From Bactericera cockerelli (Eukaryota; Arthropoda; Insecta; Hemiptera; Triozidae), in the NCBI GenBank assembly GCA_024516035.1, contig CM044959.1, positions 27,802,605-27,866,604 on the forward strand: DNA of 64,000 nucleotides. The letters run 5' to 3'. The translations under genes and the position numbers were made by a program. Positions 58,746-64,000 of the stretch are shown here, piece by piece (positions within the stretch are counted from its first letter, which is position 1; the number at the start of each line of letters is the position of its first letter). The notes below the pieces were generated by a model, which saw nothing but the letters and a program-made list of their open reading frames with translations, searched no databases and was not told where the DNA came from.

Positions 58746-59126
58746 AAAAACTACTTGTAAAAAATTGTCACCTTTACAGTAGAATAACAAATAAGTTTCA
58801 CAATAGGAAACTTGTTTGTTGTCTAAAATTTCAAATAATCACAATAGGAATGATACTGCCGCGCGTAGACAAGGTGGCGCATCTGAAGTGCAATAATTCG
58901 GGTTTCTAGATATTTCCTTTTATTTTTACATCAATCAATTCAACTTACCAGGTAGTCGGTAAGAGTCCCATAATTTTGATGATTGGTCAGACAGTGAATC
59001 AGTCAGACAGTTACAAAATCGGAAATTTCGATTTTTGCATGGAGTATTAAAATACTTATTCATTCTGATTTCGGGAGCTATAATACTAGCTTGGATTTAT
59101 GAAATTTATAAGTTGATAAAGCTTAC

Positions 59127-59247
59127 ATGGCACATGTGTCACTGTAGTTGAACACTGAGGTATCATAAAATGAGTTGCAAAGAAACAATGACAGCACCCG
59201 TGGCCTCAACACAGTATGTTCTGCAAACTTTTGAGCTAGAAAGCCAC
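59127..59247 (-). CDS. SPG21 (maspardin) exon 4
   Basis: Minus-strand exon between acceptor CTGCTTCAG and donor TGCCAT|GTAAGC, 121 nt, residues 119 (split)-159 (split). It encodes [20 protein letters not shown] then [30 protein letters not shown] directly follows the nucleophile elbow, and LCNSF-x-DTS-x-F is a maspardin hallmark. Codons split across both introns join correctly. Confidence 0.95.
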
Positions 59248-59439
59248 CTGAAGCAGAAAGCCATACAAGAAAATTAGAAACACAAATACTTACAAGTTAT
59301 AATTTATAAGTTTGGGGATTATACATAGTATCCTCTCTCATCCATAATAATTATAATTCCGTGTCCGTGAGATAGGTATTGATAACTAAATCACGGTGGT
59401 GAGAGGATTATATGGACGCCCAGATCCAATGTCTAGGCT

Positions 59440-59690
59440 CCTTTCATTTCTATTTCGTTTTAAAGTCCTGACTTGAGGTAGACAGGACGGGGGTTTTACC
59501 CTCCATTCGATGGGAATCGTACCAGCTACCCACATTAACCTCACCCAGCCTGGGTAGGGCCAGAATGCCAGCCTCACATGTTGGGAGGAAACAGAATTTT
59601 CTGTGCGAAAAGTTTGCTCTAACCGGGAATCGAACTCAGGATCCCTGGACTACGGGCAGTAGTCACAACCGTTACGCCACGGAGGCTGGC
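59440..59690 (-). repeat. SINE-B copy (tRNA-derived), well preserved
   Basis: On the minus strand the head GCCTCCGTGGCGTAACGGTT is followed by the B box GAGTTCGATTCCCGG. The body has CCTACCCAGGCTGGGTGAGG and GGTACGATTCCCATCG, and it ends CAAGTCAGGACTTTAAAA. In SPG21 intron 3. Confidence 0.85.
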
Positions 59691-59736
59691 ATTCTCTCAT
59701 CTATGAACATGATGTTTAAGTAAAAGTATTATTTCT

Positions 59737-60065
59737 TTGTGGTAAAGCAAAGGGCCTATTCACAATTTTCATGGGTAGTGCAGCATTACGAAGTTTCCTT
59801 ATTTTTTAATTTTATTTATTTATTTACACTTTTTTTACAAAACAATCAATAACAACAAATTAATAACAATAAATTAAAAAAAAAAACTTAAAAATATGTA
59901 CAAAAAATAAAGATCATTATTAATTTTTATTTACAGTTGTTTTGTAATCCGGGGCGAAGTTAATACATTAGAGTTTAGACATTCTCAGCCACTTAACTGA
60001 ATTTTTCTACATTATTTTCTTTATATTCTAATGCTGCCATGCCACTGGTCATTATTAGAGAGAAA
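59737..60065 (-). repeat. SINE-A copy split by about 200 bp
   Basis: 59737-59803 matches the SINE-A tail (TTTGTGGTAAAGCAAAGGGC, GTAGTGCAGCATTACGAAG) and 60008-60065 continues the same copy (ATGCTGCCATGCCACTGGTC). The 59804-60007 segment between them is A/T-rich inserted DNA of unknown type. Confidence 0.6.
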
Positions 60066-60189
60066 CAAATGTTATATTTATTATAAATAATATATAACAA
60101 AGATGCTGTCAGCATTTTTGCTGATTGCTAGTACACAGCATATCCATCAGTTAATACATTTTTTTTCTTCGTAGAAACAATTTTTTCTT

Positions 60190-60710
60190 CTTTTTTTTTT
60201 TTCTGTTTTTTTTTTTTTTTTTTGCTTCTTTTTTTTCATACTCCGTGGATGTGGTTATGAATGATGTGTATTGAATCTTTCAGAACTGTCTCACACATTT
60301 CTTGGATTTGTTTTGGTGTTATCATGAACTGTTTTAGTGCATTCATCAGGAACTTTGATACTGACCCTCTACTTCCAAACCACAAACCAATCACTTGATA
60401 TTCTCGAAGAGGATATTTACTACTGTATTTTTCTTTGAGATGTTCTATACACGGTTCATAGATTCTTTTTTTCTCTTCGTCCACTTTTTCAGCCTGGTTT
60501 CTATCATTTGATTCATACCTCACTGTTGGGTCTAGAATGTATGCCATTTTACTATTTTTAGGAAAAGCCAATATATCACAGAAGCGTTTCGATCCGTCCA
60601 TGTCCACACAAAACACCTCCCCCCGACATGCAAAGTACAAAGAAGAAATTTTTGCATGTAAAGCCTTCTTAAACTGTTGGCGAAGTCGAATTTTCATCTT
60701 AACTGACAGT
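60190..60710 (-). mobile_element. 5'-truncated retroelement: R2-type endonuclease C-terminus, A-rich tail
   Basis: The ORF 60236-60697 (153 codons) starts MKIRLRQQFKK. It has a PD-(D/E)xK-like restriction nuclease pattern (KRFCDILAF, AYILDPTVRYES, EEKKRIYEP) as in the C-terminal endonuclease of R2-type non-LTR retrotransposons. A hydrophobic VIGLWFGSRGSVSKF segment follows it in this ORF. After the stop comes an interrupted A-rich tail (T-rich on plus, 60180-60235). No reverse transcriptase is present, so it is a dead 3' fragment, in SPG21 intron 3. Confidence 0.7.
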
Positions 60711-61227
60711 ACAAATCAAATAATTAATGTCTCTAAAGTCATGAATTTACCATGACTTTAGTGTTATGGGTAAATTCATAGGTACTAAATAGATGCTACA
60801 ACATCTATGTAGTATGGGAAATAATGAAAGACCACATGCTGTTCCTTGTTATATGAGGTGACTAATAGCTAATAGGAACTACACCCTTCACAAGCCAAAC
60901 TAGTTGACACATAAGAGCTCTCACTACCAACAGCGCCAATTTTTTTACCATAGGTAATCTATTCTATGCTAGTTATTAAATTAAAAAATAATGCTAAGTT
61001 AGATGCTACAACATTTATGTGGATCCCTGGTTTTTTTTTTATAAATAGAAGTACACATTTTTAATTTAATATGAAGAGTTACTGAATTATTGAGGAAAAA
61101 ATCTTAAAGACACCTTGCATTTAATTTATAAATATGAATTTGGTAAAGTTTAAATTCAAAATCAGGTTCTTTATCTGTTTTATTGTGACAGTTGATAAAA
61201 TGCACCCTAAGGCTATAAGGGTGAATA

Positions 61228-61229
<2 letters not shown>

Positions 61230-61262
<33 letters not shown>
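61230..61262 (+). repeat. A33 homopolymer
   Basis: Long A-run after AGGGTGAATAC on the plus strand, in SPG21 intron 3 and 75 nt from exon 3. It could be the tail of an unidentified insertion; no element body was recognised before it. Confidence 0.8.
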
Positions 61263-61263
<1 letters not shown>

Positions 61264-61336
61264 ACTCCTTGAAAAGAGCTTCATTGTACAGTATAAATAT
61301 AGAAATCATAAATGCATTATTTCTTTTATTTATTAC

Positions 61337-61442
61337 CAAGTGAAGCTCCAAACAGATGTACTTTCTCCAGTTCATAATGATCCAATAGCTTTTTGAAGCC
61401 TTCACACCAATCTTGTACTTTCCAATAGGGTGGATGTTCTGC
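61337..61442 (-). CDS. SPG21 (maspardin) exon 3, nucleophile elbow
   Basis: Minus-strand exon between acceptor TTTTTTTAG and donor CACTTG|GTAATA, 106 nt, residues 84-119 (split Gly). It encodes [20 protein letters not shown] and then [15 protein letters not shown](G). G-A-S-L-G at 115-119 is the alpha/beta hydrolase elbow with Ser117 in the nucleophile position. The preceding L-x-KVHLFG strand is nearly invariant in maspardins. Confidence 0.95.
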
Positions 61443-61991
61443 CTAAAAAAAAACATACAGCCAAAATGACTTTCAGAACCACTACAATTAAATGAAAAAT
61501 TCAAGGATTATGTGAAAATAAATTTCTATGTGTTCTATATCCAGCTATTTAATTATATGGGCCTCACAACCTATTATTGAGTATAACTCTAATTTGAGTT
61601 AAATAAAAAATATGTTGTATCTACAGCTCAAATTAATTAAAAATGCTGCGGTGGACACTTTTATGATAATTATATTATCTGATTTCAGTTATGGGATTGG
61701 CTGTTTAATAATAATAATGACAATATAGTAAGTCTCAGCTTGGGCATTGTTCATTAATATGGGCCTACTTCTTCTATCACTTGGAGTTGGCATTGTTTAA
61801 CCTCTTCCTCATGGTTGAAATTGGTTGGATCTACTTCTACATTTTACAGCTGGATACCTTTCTTAAAACAAACCACGGTTAGGGTGTTATAGTGATTAGT
61901 GTTAATGCCTTTGGGCATGACAAATATTTAGAAGTAGTCATAATGATGGTAAATATATTTCAAAACATTTTAATTTAAACTTGTGACTTAC

Positions 61992-62126
61992 TGCAAGTGT
62001 TCTGTATCCTTTTCTTGACAAATTTAACATCAACTGGAAGAATATATCAGCAGTACCACTCACAGGAGGGATAAAAACTAGTGGAGATCTGATGTGCTTG
62101 GGTCCACAGTCATAAACTTTCCATCC
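61992..62126 (-). CDS. SPG21 (maspardin) exon 2
   Basis: Minus-strand exon between acceptor TTTTTCAG and donor CTTGCA|GTAAGT, 45 codons, phase 0 (residues 39-83). It encodes GWKVYDCGPKHIRSPLVFIP followed by PVSGTADIFFQLMLNLSRKG and YRTLA. The YD-x-GP...LVF-x-PPVSGTAD-x-FF block, which includes the oxyanion-hole strand, is diagnostic for maspardin. Confidence 0.96.
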
Positions 62127-62630
62127 CTGAAAAAGTAGACATATTATTGATGAAATTATATATAAATATTCCTTTTTTTTATGCCTAGGATCAGTGACAA
62201 AATGAAGAAAGGTGCTGATACAATTAGTACCAAACCTAATCTAACTACAAATATCTATTCGAAACAAGTGATTTCAAACAATGTAGGTATGACAATGATG
62301 AAAATGAGCAAGTATTTCTAAATAATGGCTTACCTTACATTGAATTAGGTAAGCACAGTGCAATATAAAAATAGTACTAAATCATTTTCCTACATCGTTC
62401 TAAGCATTCTATAAAAAGATTTGTAATGTAAGTCCAGAAATAGCCTTTGGATAGTAACACAATAGATTCAAATTTGCCTGTCAAGTTATTTTGTTTTATT
62501 GTCAACAAATAAAGAAAAGAACCACCAAATTAACAGATAACATATGTTAACTTTTGCACTGTTTTTGAGAGAGTATAATATAGGTACCTTTGAACTATTT
62601 TTAATTAATGATGAACTCTTTAAAACTTAC

Positions 62631-62744
62631 TGGACTAAATGCAGTATTATCAACAACTATGACACGCAGAGGTACAGAGCTTCTGAAGGAGTTGTAATCA
62701 GCACTGTTTTCTATTGTTGAACACATTATAGATTTTGAACTCAT
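62631..62744 (-). CDS. SPG21 (maspardin) exon 1, start codon
   Basis: First coding exon on the minus strand: ATG at 62744, 38 codons, donor AGTCCA|GTAAGT in phase 0. The encoded start MSSKSIMCSTIENSADYNSF is followed by RSSVPLRVIVVDNTAFSP. S-x-DYN-x-FR-x-xVPL-x-x-I-VD is the conserved N-terminus of maspardin, so the ATG choice is good (an in-frame Met7 is the alternative). Maspardin is a cytosolic alpha/beta-hydrolase-fold protein of the endosome/trans-Golgi system. The human gene is mutated in Mast syndrome (spastic paraplegia 21). The eight exons give one uninterrupted 313-residue frame. Confidence 0.95.
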
Positions 62745-63432
62745 TTGAAATTATTGAAGACACATCAGTTTCATGTTTGACAGTTTGGATGAGAACAGGT
62801 AAATACATTGGCTCCATGTAGTAATTTCCATTTCTCTATAGGTAATTGTGGATAATATAAGCTTTGAAAAACAGTTGCAAAGTTTATTTAGATTGAAATG
62901 CCTCAAATATTTCTAGGGACATAGTTCACTTTAGAATGAGTTTACTTATCTAATCTGTTATGTACATAGTAGAGTAGCAATATGATTATGTAATTAGTAG
63001 TCTGATATTTTTTTGTTTAGAAATCAACAGGTTGATAACAAAAAGGGTGATGGAAGGTATTATTAAACTGCAGAGATAACTTCACAGCAAGTGACTGTAG
63101 AGCTGAATTGAAAGACTTTTTAATAAGGAAATTACAAATCAAAGATCTACTACATGAATGAAAATGAATTATTACTTGTCTTGATAGCTAGGTACATATG
63201 TGTATGTCTGTGTAACTAATATTACTGAAACTTGACACTGACCATTCTGCACGCATAACACAAACTAGGTACCTACCTAGGTATTTATAAATTAATTTAT
63301 TTTCTTATCGTAAACAGATAAGAATTTCAAATTTTGGCGCCTTCTCTAATCTCTGATAGCACTGTTGCCAGATTATCGCTCATGAAAAAACGCAATTAGC
63401 GTTTATATAATTTAGATTTCGATTCGGTCATT
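62745..63432. other. SPG21 upstream region
   Basis: 5' UTR and promoter must lie here or beyond. No clear TATA box or initiator can be singled out. AT-rich, no repeat recognised. Confidence 0.4.
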
Positions 63433-63717
63433 CTATGATCGCTGGGATCGCTCTAAATTTGGAAATAGTTCAAGACATATATAGCCTGGCTTATGCACCA
63501 ATTTTGATAGTTGTGGAGGAAGGTCTCCTAAAAAAGATTCAACGTCCTTGAGGATAGAAGTGAAGCGAACCGTGAGAGGTTGTTTTTTCGCTATAGAAAA
63601 GTTCAGAGCCGAGGTAGTTGGAGGTCGAAAACTTGCGTCCGGGTCTGCCAAGTCCAATTTGAATCCTAAAGTGGACCTGTCATTGGATTTAACATACTCT
63701 TTAACATACGTATCCAT
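63433..63717 (-). CDS. hypothetical 94-residue ORF
   Basis: Starts MDTYVKEYVKSNDRSTLGFK and ends FPNLERSQRS. An in-frame upstream ATG at 63771 would add 18 residues. No signal peptide, membrane segment or recognised domain. It is close to balanced in charge with a proline pair (DLPPQLSK). Its base composition is less AT-rich than the surroundings, which favours real coding sequence. It could be a single-exon small gene, a first exon or a remnant. It ends about 690 nt upstream of the SPG21 start on the same strand. Confidence 0.35.
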   Translation of the reverse strand: MDTYVKEYVKSNDRSTLGFKLDLADPDASFRPPTTSALNFSIAKKQPLTVRFTSILKDVESFLGDLPPQLSKLVHKPGYICLELFPNLERSQRS

Positions 63718-64000
63718 AAAATAAAATCTTTTTCTTGGTCTTATGCAAATGCAGGGTGCGCATGGCCACACTTGAAATTGTTGCCATGCGTTAAATATTT
63801 GAGTAAAAATATTGAAATAAAAAGTATTTTGCAGAAAAAATGTGGAAGTTTATTTTACATGAGTCAGTTTTTCACTTATGAAAGATGATGTCCGACAAAT
63901 GACGTCCTTGTCTAATTACTAATTACTCACTCTCGATAAGGTTTTATATCGTGAGTCTCTTGTAACAGCTGTTAGAAGACGGTGCGGAGCGGCGCGGCGT
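63718..64000. other. right-edge non-coding stretch
   Basis: No feature seen. The last 40 bases turn GC-rich (GGTGCGGAGCGGCGCGGCG), which may be the edge of a CpG-rich promoter outside the window. Confidence 0.35.

Noticed and set aside
61134..61343. Lys-rich plus-strand ORF across a poly(A) run
   Set aside because: Translation of the A33 homopolymer in an SPG21 intron, on the opposite strand.

Overview
This is an AT-rich eukaryotic (animal) window with spliced genes, long introns and dense transposon load. tRNA-derived SINEs, Helitrons, TA-flanked inverted-repeat elements, a CR1/L2-like LINE and frequent TAGGTACCTA-type words suggest an arthropod, most likely an insect. A hemipteran is a guess only. 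Nothing looks bacterial: no operons, CRISPR arrays, rRNA or free-standing tRNA genes were seen.

Two host genes can be supported, both on the minus strand. (1) Positions 941-32083 hold four exons of a rhodopsin-like G protein-coupled receptor: a 52-nt N-terminal exon, an exon with TM1-TM2 and the TM3 edge, an exon with the DRY motif and TM4, and an exon with TM5 and the third intracellular loop. TM6-TM7 must lie beyond the left edge. Its introns (5.1, 5.4 and 19.9 kb) make up most of the first 32 kb. (2) Positions 55797-62744 hold a complete eight-exon maspardin (SPG21) gene, predicted at 313 residues with every exon joining in frame. A 94-codon ORF of unknown identity lies near the right edge.

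Between the two genes, 43962 to about 53150 is a CR1/L2-like LINE on the minus strand. It has an intact ORF1 and a long open ORF2, but is split inside the reverse transcriptase by about 4.9 kb of nested repeats.

The most unusual content is a set of three 0.5-kb, essentially perfect palindromes (2167-2720, 11087-11613, 45113-45607). They share short terminal sequences and a GATATCA motif but have otherwise unrelated arms. A second striking structure is a 1.7-kb element with about 445-bp inverted terminal repeats, each containing a whole 327-bp MITE. It sits in the 5' end of a Helitron, and the empty site can be reconstructed exactly from a neighbouring tandem copy.

Family letters used below (SINE-A to SINE-E, repeat F, H, I) are labels of convenience for sequences recurring within this window, not published names. 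Splice sites, frames and repeat matches were read by eye; no alignment or database search was run.
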